NCBI GenBank assembly: GCA_021782195.1
Contig: JAJXVI010000059.1
Span: forward strand, 1 to 9,239
Direction: 5' to 3'
DNA length: 9,239 nucleotides
Source: a bacterium
GTDB lineage: Bacteria > Vulcanimicrobiota > Xenobia > RGZZ01
Part shown: positions 1-5,238 of the stretch, piece by piece
Numbering within the stretch: the stretch's first letter is position 1
Layout of the letters: each line of letters starts with the position of its first letter
The notes under the pieces: generated by a model
Told to the model about the DNA's origin: nothing
Seen by the model: the letters and a program-made list of their open reading frames with translations, nothing else
The model's database searches: none
Program-made: the position numbers and the translations under genes

Positions 1-1
1 C

Positions 2-313
2 CTGCTCTCCATTCAATCCTACGCAGAGTCGCTCGGGGTAAAGTACCTTGAACTCCTGGTGTCCGCCTACGACCCGCTCCTTCAGAAGCTCGTGTACGAA
101 GCCGGCTTCCTTCCCTGCGCGTACTGGCCTGCCGCCGCCATCGGACCTTCCGGTCTGCGTGAGGACTACGTGGTCACGTCGTGTGCGTTTGTCCCCCCCC
201 ATTTCAAGGGACTCCGAATGACCAGCGAAACAAGGCCATTCCTGCAGGCGTACTACAAAATCTACACCGACAAGCTCTGGGAAGACATGGCAAACACGAA
301 CGATACGCAGTAG
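2..313 (+). CDS. GNAT-like acyltransferase, C-terminal part (5' end outside window)
   Basis: This is the last 103 residues of a protein whose start lies left of the window; the frame is open from base 2 to a TAG at 311-313. The order 'A-E-S-L-G-V-K-Y-L-E-L-L-V', then 'P-L-L-Q-K-L-V-Y-E-A-G-F-L-P-C-A-Y' fits the last helix and strands of the GNAT acetyltransferase fold, where a helix carrying a Gly-Phe pair precedes the final strand. This is family resemblance only: the acetyl-CoA loop (R/QxxGxG/A) would lie upstream and is not visible, so substrate and activity cannot be named. A run of eight C (193-200) lies within the coding region. The tail after residue ~70 ends in a helical stretch with 'F-L-Q-A-Y-Y-K-I-Y'. 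Any internal GTG (for example at 59) is not a convincing start, because the fold needs the upstream residues. Coding is likely; the GNAT assignment is moderate. Confidence 0.6.
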   Translation: MLSIQSYAESLGVKYLELLVSAYDPLLQKLVYEAGFLPCAYWPAAAIGPSGLREDYVVTSCAFVPPHFKGLRMTSETRPFLQAYYKIYTDKLWEDMANTNDTQ

Positions 314-342
314 ATTTTCCCGCAACGTCCGCACCTCCCGAA

Positions 343-416
343 GACAGGCTCTTCCTACCTCACGACCAACCCTCTTGCGCGTTGCCGACCGGCAGGTCGC
401 AAGGTAGGAAGCTGTC
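343..416 (+). other. long-stem hairpin (structured RNA or inverted repeat) in the leader of the secreted-protein gene
   Basis: The arms CTTCCTACCT (351-360) and AGGTAGGAAG (402-411) are perfect reverse complements. Just outside them GACAG (343-347) pairs with CTGTC (412-416), separated by a 3-nt bulge on the left side, giving about 15 paired bases. The 41-nt interior can fold further: CGACC (363-367) with GGTCG (395-399), or alternatively TTGCG (375-379) with CGCAA (398-402), plus TGCC (383-386) with GGCA (391-394). The two inner options share bases and are mutually exclusive. No T-run follows, so it is not a classical terminator. It lies between the GNAT stop and the RBS of the next gene; it could be a leader structure, an mRNA processing site, a small RNA or a dispersed palindromic repeat. 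The inverted repeat is certain, the role unknown. Confidence 0.6.
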
Positions 417-455
417 GCGTCACTCCAGAAGACGGCGTCTCCATCAGACAGTCAC

Positions 456-459
456 GGAG
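456..459 (+). promoter_or_regulatory. ribosome binding site GGAG for the secreted-protein gene
   Basis: GGAG sits 6 nt before the ATG at 466. It fixes this ATG, rather than the longer in-frame extension back to 181, as the start; the signal peptide begins exactly here. Confidence 0.7.
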
Positions 460-465
460 CTCTCA

Positions 466-1068
466 ATGAAACGCCCCCTGCTCGCGTATGTCGTCCTTTC
501 CCTGGTATTGCTTACTGCTCTGCCTGTTCACGCGGATCCACCGAGCGACCAGGGCGTCCTCAACGCGTTATCGACCGCGATCGGGCACAGGGTCGTAAAG
601 CGCAATGTGGCAATCCGCCGATCGCTCGAGTTCCCCCACGTAATCTCGATCGGAATGTACAGGGTGAACCACGGCTACGAGCTCACCGGACTCTTTGTCG
701 ACAAGCGATATGGCGACCCCCGATACCAGACTCGACCGGGACTTGCCAGCGTAGGATGGAAGACCGCCAGTGCCTCGGTGAGGCGCACGCTTGCGCTGGC
801 GTGGGTGGAAAAGGTGCTCCTGGCCTTCGACGTGTTCGAGGACGCACCAGACGCCGCTTTTCACGCGCCACACGCGCACCCATTCTCTCCCCCGGTCGCA
901 GAATCGACGGCCAGAGGGGGGGTCGACGTGACCATGTGGGTGCGCGAACCCTCCACCTCAACCGAATCGCGCACGCTCTGCAAGTGGCGCTATCAGTTCA
1001 AACCCGACGGCTCCCTGCACGCCATGCACGAGATTGATCGCTTCACCGTGTCATTCAGCAAGCCCTGA
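466..1068 (+). CDS. orphan secreted protein with Sec signal peptide, function unknown
   Basis: The product is 200 residues. A Sec signal peptide is clear: positive Lys-Arg at residues 2-3, a hydrophobic core at about 5-19 and a likely signal peptidase I site after Ala23 ('V-H-A' before Asp24). There is no lipobox Cys and no later membrane segment, so the mature protein (about 177 aa) should be periplasmic or exported. I do not recognise a family. Visible traits are an alternating strand-rich C-terminal half ('V-D-V-T-M-W-V', 'C-K-W-R-Y-Q-F'), a His/Pro-rich stretch near residues 133-142 ('F-H-A-P-H-A-H-P-F') and a single Cys in the mature part. The start is fixed by the RBS and by the signal peptide. 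The frame is open further upstream to 181, but that extension overlaps the GNAT gene and has no domain character. The gene appears monocistronic, behind a hairpin and ahead of a terminator, and is convergent with the NHL lipoprotein gene. Confidence 0.8.
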   Translation: MKRPLLAYVVLSLVLLTALPVHADPPSDQGVLNALSTAIGHRVVKRNVAIRRSLEFPHVISIGMYRVNHGYELTGLFVDKRYGDPRYQTRPGLASVGWKTASASVRRTLALAWVEKVLLAFDVFEDAPDAAFHAPHAHPFSPPVAESTARGGVDVTMWVREPSTSTESRTLCKWRYQFKPDGSLHAMHEIDRFTVSFSKP

Positions 1069-1226
1069 ACTGCGGGGGATCGTGGCCGAAACGCGCCTGC
1101 ACCAGAGGTAGAAGCTAAACCGGACCGCAGCGAACGCCCCTGTCAAAAAGACGTGTAGCGCGCCTCCACGACCGATGATCCACACGCCAGACGAGAGGGT
1201 CCCTCTCGACATCTCGCACCAGTGAA
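1069..1226. other. intergenic stretch between convergent genes, with 17-bp palindrome
   Basis: No convincing gene is present. The only notable structure is the palindrome CGAGAGGGTCCCTCTCG (1192-1208), perfect around a central T, which in RNA would form a 7-bp stem with a 3-nt loop. It stands about 20 nt left of the terminator hairpin and may form part of a double termination or 3'-end stabilising structure. An 80-aa open frame on the minus strand across 1051-1293 reads through the terminator and lacks any recognisable domain. Confidence 0.45.
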
Positions 1227-1258
1227 AAAGCGGTGGGCTTTTCCGAGCCCACCGCTTT
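1227..1258. terminator. bidirectional Rho-independent terminator
   Basis: AAAGCGGTGGGCT (1227-1239) and AGCCCACCGCTTT (1246-1258) are a perfect 13-bp stem with the 6-nt loop TTTCCG. On the plus strand it is followed by TTTGTTTC; on the minus strand by a T5 run (from AAAAA at 1225-1229). It lies between two convergent genes and should end transcription of both the secreted-protein gene (plus) and the NHL lipoprotein gene (minus), with the minus side having the better U-tract. Confidence 0.88.
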
Positions 1259-1331
1259 GTTTCACGACGCACGTTCCAGTCTGTCCATAACACCCGGGAA
1301 GGCCTTCAGTCGCCCTCCCAGGCCCGTCGGA

Positions 1332-3794
1332 TCAAAACTGGAACAACCCGACACCCAGGGGTGCACTCAAGCCAGTCGAGGTTGTCGCTGTGGAAGTCGT
1401 CGAGAAGCTGGCCTGTCCCAAGACCGTGATCGCATTCATGTTCGTCGCCAGCGGTGCAGTGAACTCAAGAACACGATTGTTTGAAGTATCGACAACGAAG
1501 AGATCACCGCTGGGGTCGAACGAGAGACCTGCGGGCGAACTCAAGCTGTTCTGAGCACACGCCCCCCCCTGATTGGCCAGGCCCTGGGTGAAACCTGCCT
1601 GGCCAAGCACAAGGGTGGCTGCTGCATCCGTTGCTGGAAGGCCACCGTAGTCAAGCACGCGATTGTTGCCACTGTCTGCGATACAGACCTCATTGGTGGA
1701 GTCCACAGCAACGCCAAGTGGAAGATCCAGTGTAGAGGCGGTGGGGGTACCACCCTGGTTTGCAGAGCTCGACACGAAGTCAGCCTGCCCCAGGACGGTC
1801 GCAGCCGGAGGACCGGTTGCAAAAGGTCCACCGGTAATGGGGGTGGCGTATCGCAAGACGCGATTGTTGGCGTTGTCGACAACGTAGAGGTTTCCTTTGG
1901 AATCAAAGGCAAGCCCCTGCGGGTTCGACAACGTGCTGGCGGAAACCGTACCTCCCTGATTTGCAAGTCCAGTCAACATCCCGGGCTGACCCACCACGAA
2001 CGTGGCAGACATCGACTGCGTCAGAGGTGCAGCAAACTCGAGGACACGATTGTTGCCGGCGTCAGAAACCCACAGGTTGCCTGACGAGTCGAACGCGAGT
2101 GCAACCGGGTCCTTGAGGGTAGCCGCAGTCGGTGTGGCACCACCCTCGTTGGCGGAGCCACTCGTGAATCCGGTCTGGCCGATAACCAGGGATGCGCTCA
2201 TTCCGGTCGTATATGGGGCAACGTACTCGAGGATGCGATTGTTGGTAGAATCCGCTACCCACACGTCCCCCTGTGCGTCAACCGCAGTCGCTACGGGTCT
2301 GGAGAGCCCGCTCGCAGTGGTCGCTGCAGTGCCTGTCACCAGGTCAGCCTGGCCGAACGCGGCACTGGCGGCCATTCCCGTTGCAAACGGAGCATTGTAG
2401 ACCAGCACCCGATTGTTGGAGGTATCCGCCACCGCCAGTACCTGCTTCTTGGGAGAGGGTGATGGTGATGGAGAGGGCGAGGGCGACGGAGACGGTGTCA
2501 GGTGAAGGCCGGTGGAGGTGGTCGCCACGGCATTCGTGGTAAAGCCCCCCTGGCCAAGCACGGACGTCGCGGCCATGTTGCTCGACAGGGTCGGCTTGTA
2601 GAGTAACACGCGGTTGTTCGTCACATCGGTGATGAAAAGGTCGTTCGACGAGTCGAGCTGGAGGTTTCGAGGCATGTCAAGCGTGTTGGAAGCGACCGCG
2701 CCTCCCTGGTTGGCACTGGCCACGACAAAACTGGCCTGACCCAGCACAAGAGACGCTGACGCACCGGTCGCTGGATTGGCGGCGTACGTCAATACACGAT
2801 TGTTGCCCTGGTCGGAGACGTACACGACGCCCTTGCCGTCAACAGCCACGTGTACGGGCGAAGAGAGCGTCGCGGCAGTCGGCGTGGCGCCTCCCTGGTT
2901 CGCGCTTCCCGCGGTAAAGGCGGTCTGGCCAAGCACCGCCGTGGCCTGTGGCACGCTGAAGCTTCCAGCGTTGAACGGCGCTGAGTAGCGCAGGACCCGG
3001 TTGTTCCCCGTATCAGCGACGAGCAGATTGCCCTTCTGGTCGAGGGAAACGCCCTGGGGATCCGAAAGCGTACCGCTGCCAGGAGACGCTCCTCCCTGGT
3101 TTACCTGATTCGAAAGGAAGCCGGGTTGGCCGACCACGAGCGTCGCACTCATACCCTGGGAAAATGGAGGCACGAATTCAAGCACGCGGTTGTTGCCAGC
3201 GTCTGCAACCCACAGGTCGCCCGTCGAGTCGAATGCAAGCGCGGTGGGAGCCTTCAAGGTTCCCCCACCGACGCTTCCACCCCGGTTCGCCTGGTTGCTC
3301 ACAAGGTCAGCCTGGCCGAGTACGAGGCCAGCGCTCATTCCGGTGCTGAAAGGCGGAGCATACGCGACGACGCGGTTGTTCGCGGTGTCGGCCACAAAGA
3401 GGTTCCCGTGTGAGTCGAACACGGCCGCGGACGGATTCGAGAGATTGGTCGAAGAAACCGACGCGGTGGAGGAAACAAAATCTGGTTGCCCCAGCACGCC
3501 ACTTGCCGCCATCCCGCTCGAGAAGGGAGCGAAAAACACCAGCACGCGGTTGTTGCCGCTATCAGCCACCGCCAGAGCCACGGGTGTCGGTGACGGGGAT
3601 GGGCTGGGAGAAGCTGCCGGTGAGATGCCCGGGGTAGGCGACACCGAAACGACCGTTGTTGGCGACGGCGAGGGACCACCAGCAATGCTGAGCGTGGTCC
3701 CGGCGGAGCCCCCTCCGCTAACGCAGCCCGCCAGCAGTGCAATCAATGCAATGACCGAGAGTGCGAGGCGTACAGTTCTACGCGTCCTGACCAT
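1332..3794 (-). CDS. lipoprotein with two tandem six-bladed NHL beta-propellers
   Basis: The 820-aa product starts with a lipoprotein signal: Arg-rich n-region, hydrophobic h-region and lipobox L-L-A-G-C with the lipidated Cys at residue 24. A Gly/Ser/Pro-rich tether (25-71) follows. Residues 72-433 and 449-820 each hold six NHL-type repeats, marked by 12 copies of an N-N-R-V/I-L core with companion 'L-V-A-D', 'V-L-G-Q' and 'A-N-Q-G-G' motifs. A 15-residue (PS)n linker (434-448) joins them. Each block begins in mid-repeat with 'L-A-V-A-D...N-N-R-V-L' and ends in 'T-S-T-G-L', so the first and last pieces can close the ring (velcro closure), giving two six-bladed propellers. NHL propellers usually bind protein or glycan ligands; no catalytic residues are evident. 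I chose ATG 3794 over ATG 3845 because AAAGGA lies about 7 nt upstream and the signal peptide begins there. Val at +2 of Cys would favour outer-membrane sorting under the E. coli rule, which may not apply here. The ligand is unknown. Confidence 0.93.
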   Translation of the reverse strand: MVRTRRTVRLALSVIALIALLAGCVSGGGSAGTTLSIAGGPSPSPTTVVSVSPTPGISPAASPSPSPSPTPVALAVADSGNNRVLVFFAPFSSGMAASGVLGQPDFVSSTASVSSTNLSNPSAAVFDSHGNLFVADTANNRVVAYAPPFSTGMSAGLVLGQADLVSNQANRGGSVGGGTLKAPTALAFDSTGDLWVADAGNNRVLEFVPPFSQGMSATLVVGQPGFLSNQVNQGGASPGSGTLSDPQGVSLDQKGNLLVADTGNNRVLRYSAPFNAGSFSVPQATAVLGQTAFTAGSANQGGATPTAATLSSPVHVAVDGKGVVYVSDQGNNRVLTYAANPATGASASLVLGQASFVVASANQGGAVASNTLDMPRNLQLDSSNDLFITDVTNNRVLLYKPTLSSNMAATSVLGQGGFTTNAVATTSTGLHLTPSPSPSPSPSPSPSPKKQVLAVADTSNNRVLVYNAPFATGMAASAAFGQADLVTGTAATTASGLSRPVATAVDAQGDVWVADSTNNRILEYVAPYTTGMSASLVIGQTGFTSGSANEGGATPTAATLKDPVALAFDSSGNLWVSDAGNNRVLEFAAPLTQSMSATFVVGQPGMLTGLANQGGTVSASTLSNPQGLAFDSKGNLYVVDNANNRVLRYATPITGGPFATGPPAATVLGQADFVSSSANQGGTPTASTLDLPLGVAVDSTNEVCIADSGNNRVLDYGGLPATDAAATLVLGQAGFTQGLANQGGACAQNSLSSPAGLSFDPSGDLFVVDTSNNRVLEFTAPLATNMNAITVLGQASFSTTSTATTSTGLSAPLGVGLFQF
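1335..2450 (-). repeat. second NHL propeller block (six repeats, residues 449-820)
   Basis: Six repeats of about 60 residues. Each lines up with the repeat of the same rank in the first block: repeat 4 in both has a lengthened loop before 'A-T-V-L-G-Q', repeat 5 in both has 'P-A-T' before the 'L-V-L-G-Q' strand, and both blocks end in 'A-T-T-S-T-G-L'. In all six repeats the second Asn of the N-N-R core is encoded by AAT (plus-strand CGATTGTT). Confidence 0.88.
2451..2495 (-). repeat. Pro-Ser linker-coding hexamer tract
   Basis: Forty-five bases encode PSPSPSPSPSPSPSP (residues 434-448) between the two propellers, followed by Lys-Lys. The six-base units vary at the third codon positions. It probably forms an extended, stiff spacer. 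A similar but shorter Pro-Ser stretch separates the lipid anchor from the first propeller (residues 62-71). Confidence 0.9.
2496..3581 (-). repeat. first NHL propeller block (six repeats, residues 72-433)
   Basis: Six N-N-R-V-L repeats. Five of the six encode the second Asn of the core as AAC (plus-strand CGGTTGTT); the fifth repeat (near 2798) uses AAT. The repeats are diverged, so this is a protein-level tandem array and not a simple DNA repeat. Confidence 0.88.
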
Positions 3795-3871
3795 GTAGCT
3801 TCCTTTCGCTTTCCGGCGCAGCAACTCGCCGCCCGTGGGTTTCATTCAAATGCGCCAGGAGGAGCAAGAAT

Positions 3872-3892
3872 CCTGCTTTTGTGAAAACCAGG
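3872..3892. promoter_or_regulatory. near-palindromic 21-bp site, candidate operator
   Basis: CCTGcTTTTgtgAAAAcCAGG shows 8 matching bases per arm with one internal mismatch and a 3-nt centre. It lies about 78-98 bp upstream of the NHL lipoprotein start and over 300 bp from the pilin start. The symmetry and AT-rich core look like a dimeric regulator site, though it could equally form an mRNA hairpin. The CTG-CAG spacing (13) does not fit the LexA box. Confidence 0.4.
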
Positions 3893-3997
3893 ACAGGGGG
3901 GTCACAGGGGCGGCCACGCGCGAGCGCGACCCGAAAGAGTTCGGTGGTGCTCTAACGACTCCAACCACCGGGCCACGGGAACAGAAAGTCAGGGGGC

Positions 3998-4015
3998 GAA
4001 CCGGAAAGACGGTTC
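3998..4015. other. small hairpin in divergent control region
   Basis: GAACCG and CGGTTC pair perfectly around the loop GAAAGA. If the lipoprotein transcript starts near 4112, this hairpin lies in its leader; for plus-strand transcripts it would be in the pilin leader only if that promoter lies upstream. Its role is unknown. Confidence 0.3.
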
Positions 4016-4118
4016 CAGGCGCAGAGAGGTGGCGTGTCGCGCGCGATCCTCCATGACACCGTTCCGAAATTTCAGGACCCAAAAAAGCACCAGGAAACCG
4101 CCGTCTTCTTCGCGCATT

Positions 4119-4148
4119 ATTATAGGAGTGACATTCGCGCTCACGCAA
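4119..4148 (-). promoter_or_regulatory. possible sigma-70-type promoter for the NHL lipoprotein gene
   Basis: Reading the minus strand, TTGCGT (4148-4143) and a perfect TATAAT (4124-4119) stand 18 bp apart. Transcription would begin near 4112 and leave an unusually long leader of about 320 nt before the lipoprotein ATG at 3794. The -35 matches only three of six consensus bases, so this rests mainly on the -10 element in GC-rich DNA. Confidence 0.35.
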
Positions 4149-4212
4149 GCTCGCTTGAACGCCGTCCGCGCACCCAAGCCGCCGCACACGCGACACGAAA
4201 GGCCGAACAACC

Positions 4213-4647
4213 ATGGGAGGTGCCCGCCGCAAGCAAGGGGGGATGAGCCTGGTCGAGGTACTTGTTGCCATGACCGTGTTCGTTGTTGCCTACCTGGAAC
4301 TGCTGGGTACATTTCCCCTGTCGCAGAGAGCGAATCACCTCGCGCGCACCACCGCACTGGCGACAGAGATAGGTCAGAATGAGATTGACCAGACCATCAG
4401 CCGCGGCTTCAATTCCATGAGCAGCAGCAGTGGGCAGTCGTCATTGATCTCCACGATCAACGGCTCTCAGGAAGTACTCACGTTCAACTACACGCTTACT
4501 GTATCGCCCGTGCCGGACAATTCGAATCTCAAAGACGTATGGTGCCGCGTGCAGTGGTACGAGGGCGCCTTCGAGGCCACGGGCCTCGCGGGGGCCGGAC
4601 AACTGCGATGGATTGATCAGGAGACCCTGGTCGCAAACCTCCCGTGA
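4213..4647 (+). CDS. PilV/GspI-like minor (pseudo)pilin
   Basis: The product is 144 residues with a class III prepilin signal: leader M-G-G-A-R-R-K-Q-G-G, cleavage expected after Gly10, mature start M-S-L-V-E with the conserved Glu at mature position 5, then a hydrophobic helix (about residues 12-33). The pattern 'M-S-L-V-E-V-L-V-A-M' is typical of PilV (type IV pili) and GspI (type II secretion), which act as minor subunits at the filament tip or in assembly priming. The small C-terminal domain is strand-rich with one Cys and a 'W-C-R-V-Q-W' strand similar to GspI-type endings. It is first gene of the operon, with AAAGG 10 nt before the ATG, and its stop overlaps the next start as GTGA. PilV and GspI cannot be told apart from this sequence alone; PilW/PilX-like neighbours favour the pilus type. 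Confidence 0.85.
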   Translation: MGGARRKQGGMSLVEVLVAMTVFVVAYLELLGTFPLSQRANHLARTTALATEIGQNEIDQTISRGFNSMSSSSGQSSLISTINGSQEVLTFNYTLTVSPVPDNSNLKDVWCRVQWYEGAFEATGLAGAGQLRWIDQETLVANLP

Positions 4648-5219
4648 TTCGTCGTTCACGCCGCGCTTTCACGCTCATCGAGCTCGTCGTGTATGCGGCC
4701 CTGCTCGGGATGTTGATGACCGCGCTTTACTTCGTCCTGACCAGCGTGCTTCGTTCCTTCAAGGAGGAGCAGACCGCTACAGATCTCCAATCGTCAGCCC
4801 AGGTTGCAGTGGCGCAACTGCGGATGGATCTCGGCGACTCACACGCGGCCTCCATCGTAACCAACTCAAACCCGAGCGCGGTAATTTTTCCGAGTCCTCG
4901 CGATCTCAATGACCTCTTCTCCTGGGATTCGGCCGGCAACATTTTCTGGTGGAGCTGGGTCTGTTACTATCAAGACTCTTCAAACAACCTCTGGCGCAAG
5001 TCAATCACTATCACTCCGACGAGCACGCCACCGACCGGGCCACCGTCGGTGGCGAGTTTCGTGAGCGCACCAGGCGGACGGATCGTCGCCAGCAACCTGA
5101 CCTCATTCGTGGTTTCGACTGGCGCCGCCTGTACAGTGCAGGCAACCTTCTCAAAGCAAGCATTGCGTTCCGGCGACAACGCTCTTACGGTCAGCGTCGT
5201 CGTCCGTCCGCGCAACTGA
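4644..5219 (+). CDS. PilW/GspJ-like minor (pseudo)pilin
   Basis: The product is 191 residues, starting at a GTG that overlaps the previous stop (GTGA), so it is probably translationally coupled. The short leader M-I-R-R-S-R-R-A is followed by F-T-L-I-E-L-V-V-Y, with Glu at mature position 5 and a hydrophobic helix to about residue 30. The residue before cleavage is Ala in place of the usual Gly, which prepilin peptidases tolerate less well. The 'L-V-V-Y-A-A-L-L-G-M-L' helix followed by a 'Q-V-A-V-A-Q-L-R-M-D-L' segment resembles PilW/GspJ (PulJ) proteins. The rest is a strand-rich globular domain with Trp-rich and Pro/Thr-rich stretches and two Cys (about residues 107 and 158). It would join the neighbouring PilV- and PilX-like proteins in a tip or initiation complex. 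Confidence 0.8.
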   Translation: MIRRSRRAFTLIELVVYAALLGMLMTALYFVLTSVLRSFKEEQTATDLQSSAQVAVAQLRMDLGDSHAASIVTNSNPSAVIFPSPRDLNDLFSWDSAGNIFWWSWVCYYQDSSNNLWRKSITITPTSTPPTGPPSVASFVSAPGGRIVASNLTSFVVSTGAACTVQATFSKQALRSGDNALTVSVVVRPRN

Positions 5220-5224
5220 CCGCG

Positions 5225-5230
5225 AAAGGA
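5225..5230 (+). promoter_or_regulatory. ribosome binding site AAAGGA for the PilX-like gene
   Basis: AAAGGA ends 8 nt before the GTG at 5239. It supports this GTG as the start, which also gives a complete prepilin leader (K-K-A-R-R-S-Q-H-G). Confidence 0.7.
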
Positions 5231-5238
5231 ACGGGCTG

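Larger units (their letters stand above)
3795..4212. promoter_or_regulatory. divergent control region between NHL lipoprotein and minor-pilin operon
   Basis: These 418 bases separate divergent genes and contain no convincing gene; the overlapping open frames here are inconsistent and domain-free. They must hold promoters for both directions. Visible elements are a 21-bp near-palindrome (3872-3892), a 6-bp hairpin with loop GAAAGA (3998-4015), an AT-rich island (4116-4124) in an otherwise GC-rich stretch, and RBS-like AAAGG (4198-4202) before the pilin ATG. No clear plus-strand -35/-10 pair, no sigma-54 TGGCAC-N5-TTGC pattern and no complete riboswitch consensus were found by eye. Confidence 0.6.

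Noticed and set aside
181..468. In-frame upstream extension of the secreted-protein gene
   Set aside because: It overlaps the GNAT-like coding end, has no domain character, and would bury the signal peptide. The GGAG at 456-459 and the signal peptide both point to the ATG at 466.
1332..3581. Regularly spaced CGATTGTT/CGGTTGTT words as a CRISPR-like or DNA repeat array
   Set aside because: The spacing is about 170-210 bp, the words are in frame, and they encode the N-N-R core of NHL repeats; the DNA between them is coding.
3190..3798. 202-aa plus-strand open frame, and the similar one at 2002-2400
   Set aside because: They are antisense shadows of the repeated NHL gene. Their periodic 'T-R-L-L' pattern is just the reverse of the N-N-R-V-L coding repeat, and they lack ribosome binding sites and domains.
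3845..3845. Upstream ATG as the start of the NHL lipoprotein
   Set aside because: It adds 17 residues ahead of the signal peptide and would move the n-region away from the lipobox; the ATG at 3794 has AAAGGA at proper spacing.
3991..4060. Possible cyclic di-GMP (GEMM-I) riboswitch ahead of the pilin operon
   Set aside because: The segment GGGCGAACC..GAAAG..GG..GGCGCAGAG superficially resembles the first half of the GEMM-I core, but the GGACGCAAAGCC match is poor and the second conserved half (GGUAGC..GGGUUACC) is absent. An Rfam covariance scan would settle it.
4095..4126. Plus-strand promoter using TATTAT at 4118-4123 for the pilin operon
   Set aside because: No acceptable -35 hexamer lies 15-19 bp upstream; the same AT-rich island gives a better minus-strand -10.
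3846..4357. Minus- and plus-strand open frames overlapping the divergent region and the first pilin gene
   Set aside because: They conflict with one another, have Arg/Pro-rich compositions typical of GC-rich non-coding frames, and overlap the clear prepilin signal sequence starting at 4213.
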